Assembly: GCF_031928785.1 (NCBI RefSeq)
Contig: NZ_JARQAL010000002.1
Strand: one strand, 5' to 3'
DNA from: Enterococcus_C asini_A
GTDB taxonomy: Bacteria; Bacillota; Bacilli; Lactobacillales; Enterococcaceae
DNA length: 64,000 bases
Part shown: one piece after another, positions 1 to 8,505 of the stretch
How the letters are laid out: each line of letters begins with the position of its first letter
How positions within the stretch are numbered: the first letter of the stretch is position 1
Made by a program: the position numbers and the translations under genes
Notes under the pieces: generated by a model
The model's input: the letters and a program-made list of their open reading frames with translations, nothing else
Database searches by the model: none
Told to the model about the DNA's origin: nothing

Positions 1-2
1 CA

Positions 3-860
3 TCAACAGATGGTACAGCAACATTGACCAAATTTAGTTCTGATTTACTAGCAGGTGTAAAATATACACAAGTCGGCGTTTATGAGTATGTAATAAGTGA
101 AAATGATGCAGTTGATGAAGAAGCTGATCTTCCTGAGGGGGGAACAGTTACTTATGATAGTACAACTTATACTTTACGAGTTTGGGTAACAAATGATGGC
201 AATGGCAGTTTTATTGTTACTCCTACATTGGTAGATTCAGAGGGGAATAAACTGGGAGAAGGTGTGAATGGTTTTACTTTCACAAATAAATATTCAGTTG
301 AAAACACTAATATAGTTGACCCAACAGACCCTACTAATCCAGATACTGGTGCAGACTTTTGGGTGAAAAAATTAGTTGCTGGTGATGCAGCTGATATTAA
401 CAAAGATTTTACTTACACAATGACTATCCCAGAAAATGAATTGACTAAAGATAAAACCTATACTTTAATGTTTACAAATCCGGTAGCAACAGAAGTGACT
501 GTAGAACCAGGAACTCCAGTAACATATACTTTGAAACACAATCAAATTGCTTATATCAAATCTATCACGCCTGGAGCACAAGTAACCGTAGCTGAAACTG
601 ACGATGCAGATTATGATGAAGCAAATAAAGCAATCTTCAATGGTAACGAAAAACTGACAACCGATGCAGATTATGAACCTTTAAAAGCAACTGGTACATT
701 GGGTTCTGCTGCAAACAATGTAACTTATACCAATACTCACAAAGGTGCGGAAGTAACACCAACTGGTATTCTTATGAACAACTTACCATATGTTGCATTA
801 ATCGTAATCGGTGGTTTAGGTCTTGGTTTCTATGTAATGAATAAACGTCGTAATGCATAA
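3..860 (+). CDS. Major pilin, FctA/Spy0128-like, C-terminal part (5' end outside window)
   Basis: The reading frame is open to the left edge, so this is the C-terminal ~285 residues of a secreted pilus backbone subunit. Two immunoglobulin-like pilin domains are visible. The second runs from the FWVKKLVAG strand (isopeptide Lys) through VTVAE (likely catalytic Glu) to VTYTNTHKG (Asn partner), the Lys-Glu-Asn pattern of self-made isopeptide bonds. The first ends with FTNKY. The tail has EVTPTGIL, a hydrophobic helix and NKRRNA: a cell-wall sorting signal with TPTG in place of LPXTG, resembling the EVPTG-type signal of streptococcal T6/M1 backbone pilins. The next gene is a class B sortase, which fits polymerisation of this subunit. 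Family assignment is solid; the exact polymer is inferred. Confidence 0.8.
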   Translation, partial: STDGTATLTKFSSDLLAGVKYTQVGVYEYVISENDAVDEEADLPEGGTVTYDSTTYTLRVWVTNDGNGSFIVTPTLVDSEGNKLGEGVNGFTFTNKYSVENTNIVDPTDPTNPDTGADFWVKKLVAGDAADINKDFTYTMTIPENELTKDKTYTLMFTNPVATEVTVEPGTPVTYTLKHNQIAYIKSITPGAQVTVAETDDADYDEANKAIFNGNEKLTTDADYEPLKATGTLGSAANNVTYTNTHKGAEVTPTGILMNNLPYVALIVIGGLGLGFYVMNKRRNA

Positions 861-900
861 GAGATTTCCTAGCAAGTGATTAGAAAAGAGGTGTCCCCCC

Positions 901-1857
901 ATGAAACAGTCTACGAAAAGTCCTTTGTGCCAATTAGCTAAAAAGGGAATTTCTTTTGTGGATAAGTTGGTTAACTTGGGGGTGGCGCTTCTTTTATTGT
1001 TAATGGTGAGTTATGGAACCTATAGTATTTATGATTCGCGACAAGCGCTAAATGCCGCTCAAGAAACCCAATATCAAACGTATAAACCAGAAACTAAAGA
1101 TACAACTTCCTTCCAAGAATTAGTGAATGTAAATCCAGATGTGCTGGGTTGGCTAAATGTTTATGGTACTCATATTGATTATCCCTTGTTACAAGGAGAA
1201 AGTAATGAAACTTATCTAAATACTGATCCTCTTGGTAAATATCAATTATCAGGATCAATTTTTTTAGATTATCGTAATAATAAGAATTTTACGGATTTTA
1301 ATACGATTATTTATGGTCATCATATGGCAAAGTCTGCGATGTTTGGCGATCTAGATAAGTTTAATAAAGAAACCTTTTTTGATAATCACAAATATGGCAA
1401 CCTTTACTTTGATGGAAGTAATCATGGTGTCGAATTTTTTGCTTTTATTAATGCAGATGCTTTTGATTCGACAATATACCAAGCACCAGCTACGGATAAT
1501 CAAGATTACTTAAATCATCTCAAAGAGCAAGCCAAGTACTATCGAGACATTTCTGTAAGCAGTAAAGATCGAATCGTAGTATTAAGTACCTGTACATCAG
1601 ACTATACCAATGGTCGTCATGTGTTGGTAGGTCGCATTACAGATCAGGAAATTCCGATACCAGAGGAGTTGAAGTCTGAAGTTCGACGTGCAAATAGTAA
1701 TTTTTCTACTAAAGTAGCAGACCTTATTGGTACATTGACCTACACTTCTATGAGAAGAATTATCCTATTTGTAGTAGGATTCATTTTATTGTTCATCTGG
1801 TATTTGTTACTTGTAGTAAAAAGAAAAAAACAAGAAGAGAGGGCTGATCGTGATTAA
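901..1857 (+). CDS. Class B sortase, pilin polymerase (SrtC1-like)
   Basis: Membrane-bound cysteine transpeptidase predicted to link the adjacent pilin subunits. A membrane helix lies near residues 22-40 and a second C-terminal one near 285-308. The sortase fold has VLGWLNVYGT, then His140 in YGHHM, Cys231 in LSTC and Arg239 in NGRH, the class B catalytic set. The ATG follows a GAGGTG-type ribosome site 40 bases after the pilin stop. The order pilin, class B sortase, small pilin equals fctA-srtC-fctB of group A Streptococcus FCT pili; a housekeeping SrtB for haem acquisition is less likely in this context. Confidence 0.85.
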   Translation: MKQSTKSPLCQLAKKGISFVDKLVNLGVALLLLLMVSYGTYSIYDSRQALNAAQETQYQTYKPETKDTTSFQELVNVNPDVLGWLNVYGTHIDYPLLQGESNETYLNTDPLGKYQLSGSIFLDYRNNKNFTDFNTIIYGHHMAKSAMFGDLDKFNKETFFDNHKYGNLYFDGSNHGVEFFAFINADAFDSTIYQAPATDNQDYLNHLKEQAKYYRDISVSSKDRIVVLSTCTSDYTNGRHVLVGRITDQEIPIPEELKSEVRRANSNFSTKVADLIGTLTYTSMRRIILFVVGFILLFIWYLLLVVKRKKQEERADRD

Positions 1858-2476
1858 AAGAATTTTTGTAAGTCTCACTTGGCTAGTTTTCTTTCTTGGG
1901 GTATCAGGAATATTTACAACAAATGTACAGGCGGCTAGCAACGAAGCAAAGGTTGAAATAGCTGTTCAACAAGATATTTCTGATAAAAATTTACAATATC
2001 TCATTCAAAATTTGGATGGCACTGACAACTTTCTTATAGATCCTGTCGGCGGTGAATTCAGCTTATCAAATAAGGATGAAAAAATTATTCACTTTACTTT
2101 TAATACTCCGGGGATTTATCATTATCAGATTGCACCAATTGCTCTTCCTGAAGGAGTTTCTTTACACGATAATCAGCAGTTTTATGAGTTAGACATTTAT
2201 GTGAAGTATGTTGAGGAGCAATTAACACCATTTTTGATCGTAAGAAATTCTCAAGAAGAGAAAGTTGATCAGATCCAGTTTTCTAGTGCAATCACAGGAT
2301 CAGAAAAACCTCCTGTGAATAATTTGGGAAATAACTCTCCAAACACCACACAAAAAATTAAACAATATCCGAAAACTGCAGAAAAGCGGAATTCTTTTTC
2401 ATTAATTGGTATATTGGTAATTACAGGTATCACTTTGATTTATTTTGGTAAAAAATTAAGAGAATCTTCTAAATAG
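1850..2476 (+). CDS. Minor or anchor pilin, FctB-like, with atypical sorting signal
   Basis: Small secreted protein (208 residues) starting with GTG and overlapping the sortase gene by 8 bases, so translationally coupled. It has a signal peptide of about 28 residues ending VQA, one Spy0128/FctB-like beta domain (FTFNTPGIYHYQI ... ELDIYVKYV), a short Asn/Pro/Thr-rich stretch and a sorting-like C-terminus: QYPKTAEK, a hydrophobic helix and a KKLRESSK tail. YPKTA departs from LPXTG; anchor pilins of FCT-type pili are known to have divergent signals. Its likely job is the pilus base or wall attachment. It could instead be a stalk-side minor subunit; the sequence does not decide. Confidence 0.7.
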   Translation: MIKRIFVSLTWLVFFLGVSGIFTTNVQAASNEAKVEIAVQQDISDKNLQYLIQNLDGTDNFLIDPVGGEFSLSNKDEKIIHFTFNTPGIYHYQIAPIALPEGVSLHDNQQFYELDIYVKYVEEQLTPFLIVRNSQEEKVDQIQFSSAITGSEKPPVNNLGNNSPNTTQKIKQYPKTAEKRNSFSLIGILVITGITLIYFGKKLRESSK

Positions 2477-2521
2477 ATAGTTTAGTAGAATCAGTTTGCT
2501 CTTGCGACTGATATGAACACA

Positions 2522-2575
2522 AAATAGCCAGCTAAAGTCAGTAAATTATATCTGACTTAGCTGGCTATTTGTTTT
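2522..2575. terminator. Bidirectional terminator between pilus operon and flavoprotein gene
   Basis: A long hairpin with arms AAATAGCCAGCTAAAGTCAG and CTGACTTAGCTGGCTATTT (one-base bulge) is followed by GTTTT. It sits between two convergent operons and can serve both. Confidence 0.85.
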
Positions 2576-2582
2576 ACCCATT

Positions 2583-3953
2583 CTAGTTATTTACCAAGGA
2601 CTCCAACCCTAAATCAGCTAAAAAGTTCATACTAGGAGACAAGTCCGGACTATAAAACAGTTCGGAAAAGACTAAGGAATCGACGGTTTTTTGATCCACG
2701 ATGACTTGTGCCAAAGCACTGATATAATCAAGGACATCTTGTCTGCTAGTGATCAGCTGCGCTCCTAGTAATTGCCGGTTATCTTTGCGGTAGATGGCTT
2801 TGATGGTTAAGAAAAATTCTTTTGGTAAATGATATTTTGAATAAAAATCATAGGTTTTGGTAACGGTGCTGGTTTCGATATCATAGAGAAAGGCTTCTTC
2901 TTCTGTCAGACCACTGCTGCCAAGATAGACGCCAAAGACTTTTGAGCCAATGGTGCGTTGGGACGGCTGCATTTTTAATGGTGTGGCAGCTGCGATATGA
3001 CTAGCAGCGACTAGGGCAGTTTTACGAGCATTGGAAATCAAAGGAAGATAGGCTTTGTCTAAATTTGGGCCAAAAGGAATGCGTACCAAATCTCCTAAGG
3101 CATAAATTTCCGGTATGGAGGTTTGCATGTATTCATTGACTAAGACGGTATCGTCAAAATCAAGATCCACCACGCCTCGCAGTAATTCGACTTCGGGTTT
3201 TGGATTTACAGCAAAGACACAAGCATCTACGGTAGTGGTTGTGTCGTTAAAAAATTGTAGCTTCAGTTTTTGTTTGCCATTTTCTTCAATTACTTGGTAA
3301 TCATTGAAGTTTTCTCGTAAGCGTAGGTCTACATTTTCTGGCAAGTGGCGGATTAATTCATCGGTGATTTCTTGGTCAAAGTAGCGGAAGAGGGGACGGC
3401 TCATGCGCTCTACGATGATAATTTCTTTACTTGGATCTTTGGCTAAACTATTGGCTAACTCTAGGCCGATTAAACCGGCGCCGATAATGGCAATTTTTTG
3501 ACTATTTTTTAATTGGTGATAAGCATCTAATATTTGGCTTTTTTTCTTGTAGGTGATGATGGAGTTCAAGTCCCGGTTTGATTCTGGTAACAATGGAGCA
3601 AAATGGGCCGAACCAGTGGCTAAAATCAAATAGTCATAATGAATGACGGTTCTTAGTTTCGTTAAATTATCTTCATAGCAGATCTTTTTTTCTGGAGCCA
3701 TTATTTTCGTAACGGTAGTGTTAAGAAAAACTTGTATCCCGCTGCTTTCTAAAGTTGCTTGATCACCGGCTTCTCCTTGGTCAATTTCTTCTTCAGAAAA
3801 ATAGTTTTTAAAGATTAAATTGATACTACTAGGGATAAAGCCGAGAACGCTGGTGCGCTCGATTAGTAAAATCTCAATGGATTCATCCAAGCGCTTTAAA
3901 AGGCGGCAGGCGGCAAGACCGGCATGAGAGCCACCAATAATAATAACTTTCAA
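2583..3953 (-). CDS. NADH peroxidase/oxidase-family flavoprotein lacking the redox Cys42
   Basis: FAD- and NAD(P)H-binding pyridine nucleotide-disulfide oxidoreductase of the Npr/Nox/CoA-disulfide reductase group, 456 residues. FAD-binding IIIGGSHAG (residues 4-12, His10 kept), NAD-binding IAIIGAGLIG near 155 and the second FAD motif YALGDLVRIP near 285 are intact. The family's redox-active cysteine, Cys42 in SFLSCG, lines up with Ser42 in GFIPSSIN. Without it neither peroxide nor O2-to-water reduction by the usual sulfenate chemistry is expected. The start is TTG, supported by AGAAGG eight bases upstream and by immediate abutment on the stop of the Mga-type regulator gene (co-transcribed). 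Function unknown; perhaps a different acceptor or a redox sensor. Confidence 0.75.
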   Translation of the reverse strand: MKVIIIGGSHAGLAACRLLKRLDESIEILLIERTSVLGFIPSSINLIFKNYFSEEEIDQGEAGDQATLESSGIQVFLNTTVTKIMAPEKKICYEDNLTKLRTVIHYDYLILATGSAHFAPLLPESNRDLNSIITYKKKSQILDAYHQLKNSQKIAIIGAGLIGLELANSLAKDPSKEIIIVERMSRPLFRYFDQEITDELIRHLPENVDLRLRENFNDYQVIEENGKQKLKLQFFNDTTTTVDACVFAVNPKPEVELLRGVVDLDFDDTVLVNEYMQTSIPEIYALGDLVRIPFGPNLDKAYLPLISNARKTALVAASHIAAATPLKMQPSQRTIGSKVFGVYLGSSGLTEEEAFLYDIETSTVTKTYDFYSKYHLPKEFFLTIKAIYRKDNRQLLGAQLITSRQDVLDYISALAQVIVDQKTVDSLVFSELFYSPDLSPSMNFLADLGLESLVNN

Positions 3954-5453
3954 CTAATTACCTTCTTTCTGAGTGTAGCGGTGTAATAATTCCGTTAGTG
4001 CAGTAGTATCTGTGGCTGTTTTAAAATCATTGATGATATATAAATCTTCATAGGTGTAAATATCCAAAGCAAAATCAGAGTCGGCGATTAATAAATCATA
4101 AGGTTTATTAGTGACAGCTTCTTCTACTTTGATATAAAATTTTGTATCGAATTCTCTTCTAATATTATCTACCATCATATTGGTTTGCAAGTTATCTCGA
4201 TTACAAAAAACACCAATGATAATTCTTTTTTGCGAAAATTGCTGCATTTGATTAATAAAATAAGTGTAGATACGGGTACTTAACTGTTTGCTAGCTTCCA
4301 GTAATGAAAAACCTAAAATTGATTCGGTATAATTTACAATACTTTGAGCCAGTTTTAAGTTAGGGGAGTAAACCATGGCCTTAATAAAACGATCATAGAG
4401 AACTTGATCATCAAAAAAGGTAATATTTCCTTTGAAAAAGAGCATACGACTGTGAATTTGAGAAAGATAATACTTCCAATTAGTGACAAATACAGGATCG
4501 ATTTGTTCAGTTCGTATATTGTAAAAGGTCTTAACGTGGTTGACCACCATTTCATTTAACGTGATTACTTGATGGTTGTAAGTCGGCCAGTAATCAGTTT
4601 TCATTAATTTATTGTCAAAAGGTTCTAAAACGAACATCGTTGAAACAAATAAATACAAATACGTCGCTTTGTACTCTGATCCAAAAGTGGCGGAATGGCT
4701 CATTACCAAAAAGTAAGCATCCCGAATGGAATGATAAATTGGATCATTTAATTGATCTGGATCTAAACCGATTTCCTGGTGCTTGTGTTCTAACATATTT
4801 GCTTGAAGTCCTCTGGTTTGAATGACGCGAATCCATAAGTAGAGTTTGACCCGGGTGACTTCGGTGAAATTTTGTTTTAACAGTTTTTCTAAATAGCTGA
4901 CAAATCGTAAGCTTGTTTGGTCATTGACCTTTTTTTGAATTTCACATAATGGCGAAGCATTCCAAAAAAGTAAAAAGAAAAAATAACAAATTTGTAATTC
5001 ACTACCAACAATTTTTCCTCGCCAAATTTTGATGTGAAACTCTTTTAAAAGTGTGTTTAGCTTATTGATCAAACGATAAACAACGGCTTCACTAAGAGCC
5101 AGTTCCACGGCTAAGTCATAGATGGTATAGCTTTGATTCCAGTAGAGATAAACTAGCACCCGATAGGCATTTGAGCTACTTAAGTAATAGTGATACAAAG
5201 CATCTAAATCCGCTTGATTGCTTTTATGTAATCTTAGTTGTTCCTGTTTCCAATCAATTTCTAAAGCCAGTTTGACATCAACTTCACCTAGGACCGTTTC
5301 TAACTCTTCCACATTGGTTTTGAATAGGAAGGAAGAAATCTTCAAATCCTCAATCACTGCTTGATGGCTTGCCGTAAGATTATGGTCTAATAAGTAGCGA
5401 ATGATTGAAATTTGGATTTTTCCTCTTTTTTCTAACAGGGAGTAAAGTTCCAT
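3954..5453 (-). CDS. Mga-type transcriptional regulator (RofA/Nra/AtxA-like)
   Basis: Large DNA-binding regulator, 499 residues, usual for the Mga/RofA family. An N-terminal helix-turn-helix pair is visible (residues ~1-60 and ~108-150, with YTIYDLAVELALSEAVVYRL as the recognition-helix region), followed by a long helical PRD-like middle and a C-terminal EIIB-like part (IIIGVFCNRDNLQTNMMVD near 410). Relatives control virulence and pilus genes and can be phosphorylated through PTS-type domains. It is the first gene of a two-gene operon with the flavoprotein and lies just beyond the pilus operon, as rofA/nra lie beside FCT pilus genes. Control of the pilus is inferred from position only. Confidence 0.8.
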   Translation of the reverse strand: MELYSLLEKRGKIQISIIRYLLDHNLTASHQAVIEDLKISSFLFKTNVEELETVLGEVDVKLALEIDWKQEQLRLHKSNQADLDALYHYYLSSSNAYRVLVYLYWNQSYTIYDLAVELALSEAVVYRLINKLNTLLKEFHIKIWRGKIVGSELQICYFFFLLFWNASPLCEIQKKVNDQTSLRFVSYLEKLLKQNFTEVTRVKLYLWIRVIQTRGLQANMLEHKHQEIGLDPDQLNDPIYHSIRDAYFLVMSHSATFGSEYKATYLYLFVSTMFVLEPFDNKLMKTDYWPTYNHQVITLNEMVVNHVKTFYNIRTEQIDPVFVTNWKYYLSQIHSRMLFFKGNITFFDDQVLYDRFIKAMVYSPNLKLAQSIVNYTESILGFSLLEASKQLSTRIYTYFINQMQQFSQKRIIIGVFCNRDNLQTNMMVDNIRREFDTKFYIKVEEAVTNKPYDLLIADSDFALDIYTYEDLYIINDFKTATDTTALTELLHRYTQKEGN

Positions 5454-5602
5454 CAGAGACCTCTTTTTTTATGATTTATAGGGTATATTCATTCTTAATT
5501 TTAGCTACTTATGAGAAAATAAACAAGCGATAGCCTGGGGATTTGGGAAAGTTTCCTTTGTTCTAGTCAAAGGATGGATAAAAATGAAAAGGGAGGATAA
5601 TC

Positions 5603-6199
5603 ATGACGAAAAAACGTTGCGTGTGGGCAACTCAAAATTCCAAAATGATGCAATATCATGATGAAATTTGGGGTGTACCACTTTATGATGATCAAGAGCT
5701 TTTTGCAAAATTAATGTTGGATATCAATCAAGCTGGCTTAAGTTGGCAGACAATATTAAATAAATGGGAGAATTTCCACCAAGCCTATGATCATTTTGAA
5801 ATTGCTAAAGTAGCAGGCTATTCCTCAGAAAAAATTGAAAGCTTAGTACAAGACTCGGGAATTATCCGTAATCGGCGGAAAATTAATGCTGTGGTGAATA
5901 ACGCCCAACAAGTATTGAAAGTTCAAGAAGAGTGGGGGAGTTTTGCCAATTATTTATGGTCTTTTGTAGAGGGGAAACCTGTAGTCAATCATTGGCAAAG
6001 TGAAGCGGAAGTGCCGGCAACTAGTCCATTATCGGATCGCTTAGCAAAAGATTTGAAACGTCGAGGGTTTCACTTTATTGGCTCCACTACGATTTATGCT
6101 TTTTTACAAGCAGTAGGGATAGTTAATGATCATCTGGTAACTTGTTTTCGCCATGGAGAATTGCTGGAAGAAACGTCAAAGAAGAGCCTAGGATCGTAA
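5603..6199 (+). CDS. tag: DNA-3-methyladenine glycosylase I
   Basis: Base-excision repair enzyme that removes 3-methyladenine from alkylated DNA in the cytoplasm. At 198 residues it has the normal length. The zinc ligands are present: Cys6 in RCVW, His19 in YHDEIWG, and the His and Cys in DHLVTCFRH near the C-terminus. The helix-hairpin-helix core includes QAGLSWQTILNKW and RNRRKI. A strong GGGAGG ribosome site precedes the ATG. It is a single-gene unit with its own terminator, divergent from the Mga-type regulator. Confidence 0.93.
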   Translation: MTKKRCVWATQNSKMMQYHDEIWGVPLYDDQELFAKLMLDINQAGLSWQTILNKWENFHQAYDHFEIAKVAGYSSEKIESLVQDSGIIRNRRKINAVVNNAQQVLKVQEEWGSFANYLWSFVEGKPVVNHWQSEAEVPATSPLSDRLAKDLKRRGFHFIGSTTIYAFLQAVGIVNDHLVTCFRHGELLEETSKKSLGS

Positions 6200-6211
6200 T
6201 CCTAGGCTCTT
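6182..6211. terminator. Terminator of tag
   Basis: Perfect inverted repeat AAGAGCCTAGGAT with its complement across a 4-base loop; it overlaps the last codons of tag. The T-run is short, so it may act in both directions between the convergent genes. Confidence 0.7.
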
Positions 6212-6228
6212 AAAGTGCTGTTTTATAA

Positions 6229-6783
6229 TTAAGCGGTCAGTTTAGTAAAGAATTCAATATATTTTTCAATAATCATCTTGAAGAAATCTAGCGTTCCTTC
6301 TTTTACATTCCCATCTTCATCCATTAAGTTGGCAATGCCACCGATATAGGCTTCTGGTTGTTGCAAAGTAGGCATGTTCAAGAAGACTAAGGATTGACGT
6401 AAGTGATGGTTGGCGCCGAAACCTGAAATAGCACCAGGAGATACAGAAACCACTAAAGCTGGCTTATTATCCCAGACGCTGTGGCCATAAGGACGAGAAC
6501 CGACATCTAAAGCATTTTTTAAGGCCGCTGGAACGGAACGATTGTATTCTGGCGTGAAGAAGAAAATCCCGTCTAAAGGCATTACTTGATCCCGGAACGC
6601 TTGCCATTCTACCGGCACATTGTTTTCTGAATCCAAGTCTTCATTATACAATGGCAAATTGCCAATTTCCAAAAAGACTGCTTCAAAGTCTTCTGGTAAA
6701 AGATCAGCGAAGACTTTTGCCACTTTTTTGTTATAAGAGGCGGTGCGCAAACTACCTACAATAAAACCAATTTTCTTTGTCAT
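6229..6783 (-). CDS. NADPH-dependent FMN reductase family protein
   Basis: Flavodoxin-fold reductase of 184 residues, probably binding FMN and reducing quinones, azo dyes, chromate or free flavin with NAD(P)H. The phosphate-binding loop GSLRTASYNKK (residues 11-21) and the FTPEYNRSVPAALKNALD motif (near 76-94) are diagnostic. GAISGFGANHHLRQ follows near 118. The ATG has GGAGG nearby and the gene is monocistronic. It is distinct from the two reductases at 12525-14423, which share the fold but not close sequence. The physiological substrate is not evident. Confidence 0.85.
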   Translation of the reverse strand: MTKKIGFIVGSLRTASYNKKVAKVFADLLPEDFEAVFLEIGNLPLYNEDLDSENNVPVEWQAFRDQVMPLDGIFFFTPEYNRSVPAALKNALDVGSRPYGHSVWDNKPALVVSVSPGAISGFGANHHLRQSLVFLNMPTLQQPEAYIGGIANLMDEDGNVKEGTLDFFKMIIEKYIEFFTKLTA

Positions 6784-6950
6784 GAACGATTCCTCCTTGA
6801 AATAATGTAGATGAGCATTAAGCTTACTTACTAATTGTAACTATCTTTGGCAGAAAAGACAAAGAAAAGGACTTTCTGCTAAACTACTATCCCTAAAAGC
6901 GGGGATAGATTAGGAATTGCCAAGGAATTTAAGCTGTAAAGAAAAAACTC

Positions 6951-6979
6951 TTTACACCATCTAAAAAAACTGTTAAACT
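6951..6979 (+). promoter_or_regulatory. Promoter of rpsP
   Basis: TTTACA, 17 bases, TAAACT, about 35 bases before the rpsP start. A clean sigma-A promoter. Confidence 0.7.
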
Positions 6980-7013
6980 AGCTTCTGTGAGAAAATATAT
7001 GGAGGTGTAAATA

Positions 7014-7286
7014 ATGGCAGTAAAAATCCGTTTGAAACGTATGGGTTCTAAAAAGAAACCTTTCTACCGTATCGTAGTTGCTGATTCTCGTTCTCCTCGT
7101 GATGGACGTTTTATCGAAACAGTTGGGACTTACAATCCTTTAACTAACCCTGCGGAAGTTTCTATCAAAGAAGATTTAGTTTTGGATTGGTTATCTAAAG
7201 GTGCGCAACCTTCTGATACCGTTCGTAACATCCTTTCTAAAGAAGGCGTTATGAAGAAACATCACGAAGCAAAATTTTCGAAATAA
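7014..7286 (+). CDS. rpsP: 30S ribosomal protein S16
   Basis: Small-subunit ribosomal protein, 90 residues. The hallmark MAVKIRLKRMGSKKKPFYRI start and the RDGRFIETVGTYNPL motif are unmistakable. A GGAGGTG ribosome site precedes the ATG. It is followed 11 bases later by khpA, the usual Firmicute pairing. Unlike many relatives, rimM and trmD do not follow; the unit ends after khpA. Confidence 0.97.
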   Translation: MAVKIRLKRMGSKKKPFYRIVVADSRSPRDGRFIETVGTYNPLTNPAEVSIKEDLVLDWLSKGAQPSDTVRNILSKEGVMKKHHEAKFSK

Positions 7287-7297
7287 GGTGACTGACT

Positions 7298-7543
7298 ATG
7301 ACTGATTTACGAGATTTAGTCTTAACAATCGTCCGTCCTTTAGTCACTCAGCCAGATGCAGTCAAGCTTGATATCGTAGAGTCTGCTGACTTTTTCGAAT
7401 ACAACTTAACTGTGGCTCCCGAAGATATTGGTCGGGTCATCGGCAAACAAGGTCGGGTGGCGAAAGCTATTCGCACCATCGTTTACGGTGTTCGCACAGA
7501 AGGGCCTAAAAAGGTTCGCCTGAATATCTTGGACAATAAGTAA
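7298..7543 (+). CDS. khpA: KH-domain RNA-binding protein KhpA (YlqC)
   Basis: 81-residue single KH-domain protein with the GxxG-type loop in GRVIGKQGRVAKAIRTI. In streptococci and enterococci KhpA pairs with KhpB (Jag) and binds many RNAs, influencing cell elongation and division. It is co-transcribed with rpsP and followed by a strong terminator, so its level is tied to ribosomal protein expression. Confidence 0.93.
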   Translation: MTDLRDLVLTIVRPLVTQPDAVKLDIVESADFFEYNLTVAPEDIGRVIGKQGRVAKAIRTIVYGVRTEGPKKVRLNILDNK

Positions 7544-7547
7544 TCTT

Positions 7548-7581
7548 AAAACCGTTTAAGCATTTGCTTGAACGGTTTTTT
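7548..7581 (+). terminator. Terminator of rpsP-khpA
   Basis: AAACCGTTTAAGCA hairpin with TGCTTGAACGGTTT followed by a T-run, immediately after khpA. Confidence 0.9.
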
Positions 7582-7671
7582 GTGTGGTCAATCTCATCCA
7601 TATTAGCTTCAAAGCAAATTTTTTTCTATTTTTATCAATCTGTCCTATGCTAAATACAAGAAGGTGAAGAC

Positions 7672-8022
7672 ATGATTCAATTAAAACGTGTGTATGAGCA
7701 ATCTGAAGAGACAGATGGTTTTCGAATTTTAGTGGATCGGATTTGGCCCAGAGGAATTTCTAAAGAACGGGCTTCTTTAGACTTGTGGTTAAAAGAGATT
7801 GGGCCAACAAAAGAGTTGCGTCAAGCATTTCATTCAGGACAAATCGATTTTGCTAGTTTTCGCAAACAGTATTTGCTTGAACTTGCCACAGAGCCGCAAA
7901 AAGAAGCTTTAAACCAATTAGCGACCATTATCAAAAAAGAACCAGTAGTGACCTTGGTTTTTGCCGCTAAGAATTCCCAAGAAAATCAAGCTGTGGTTTT
8001 AAAAGAAGTTTTGAGTAAGTAA
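7672..8022 (+). CDS. DUF488 family protein
   Basis: 116-residue cytosolic protein of the DUF488 family, recognised by RVYEQSEETDGFRILVDRIWPRG, a split motif ending in the conserved DRIWPRG, and by LWLKEIGPTKELR. Some members are linked with stress or carry an adjacent haem or redox function, but no activity is established for this short form. It has its own GAAGGTG ribosome site and appears monocistronic. Confidence 0.8.
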   Translation: MIQLKRVYEQSEETDGFRILVDRIWPRGISKERASLDLWLKEIGPTKELRQAFHSGQIDFASFRKQYLLELATEPQKEALNQLATIIKKEPVVTLVFAAKNSQENQAVVLKEVLSK

Positions 8023-8112
8023 ATAAACTGAAATCCTTTGAAATAGGCTTTTCTCCGCATTTGTTTTCCGGTACAATGAAAGCTACAACATTATTTGGAA
8101 GGAATGAAGAAG

Positions 8113-8445
8113 ATGGCGCAACTACCTAACTGCCCAATGTGCAATTCAGAATACACTTATGAAGACCGAGGACAATTTGTCTGTCCGGAATGCGGTCACG
8201 AATGGACAGCTGAGGAAGCGACTGATACAGCTTTTGTGGTGAAAGATGCCAATGGAAATATCTTACAAGACGGAGATAGTGTCACCGTCATTAAAGATTT
8301 GAAAGTCAAAGGGGCATCTGGTCCCATTAAGCAAGGAACCAAGGTCAAAAATATTCGTTTGGTGGATAGTGATCACAACATTGACTGCAAGATTGACGGT
8401 TTCGGTGCCATGTCTTTGAAATCCGAGTTTGTTAAGAAGAATTAG
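8113..8445 (+). CDS. PhnA-like zinc-ribbon protein
   Basis: Small (110 residues) protein with an N-terminal zinc ribbon (CPMC and CPEC pairs within the first ~30 residues) and a beta-rich C-terminal domain (DGDSVTVIKDLKVKG ...). It matches the alkylphosphonate-utilisation-named PhnA/YjdM family, which despite its name is not needed for phosphonate use; the role is unknown. The start at 8113 is chosen because GGAAGGA ends nine bases upstream and the protein then begins MAQLPNCPMCNSEY like relatives; an earlier TTG would lie before the ribosome site. Confidence 0.85.
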   Translation: MAQLPNCPMCNSEYTYEDRGQFVCPECGHEWTAEEATDTAFVVKDANGNILQDGDSVTVIKDLKVKGASGPIKQGTKVKNIRLVDSDHNIDCKIDGFGAMSLKSEFVKKN

Positions 8446-8505
8446 TTCACAAAAAGTTCACGAGTCCTTGTTATACTAAGTCCTAAAGAAACAGGAGGGA
8501 TGACG

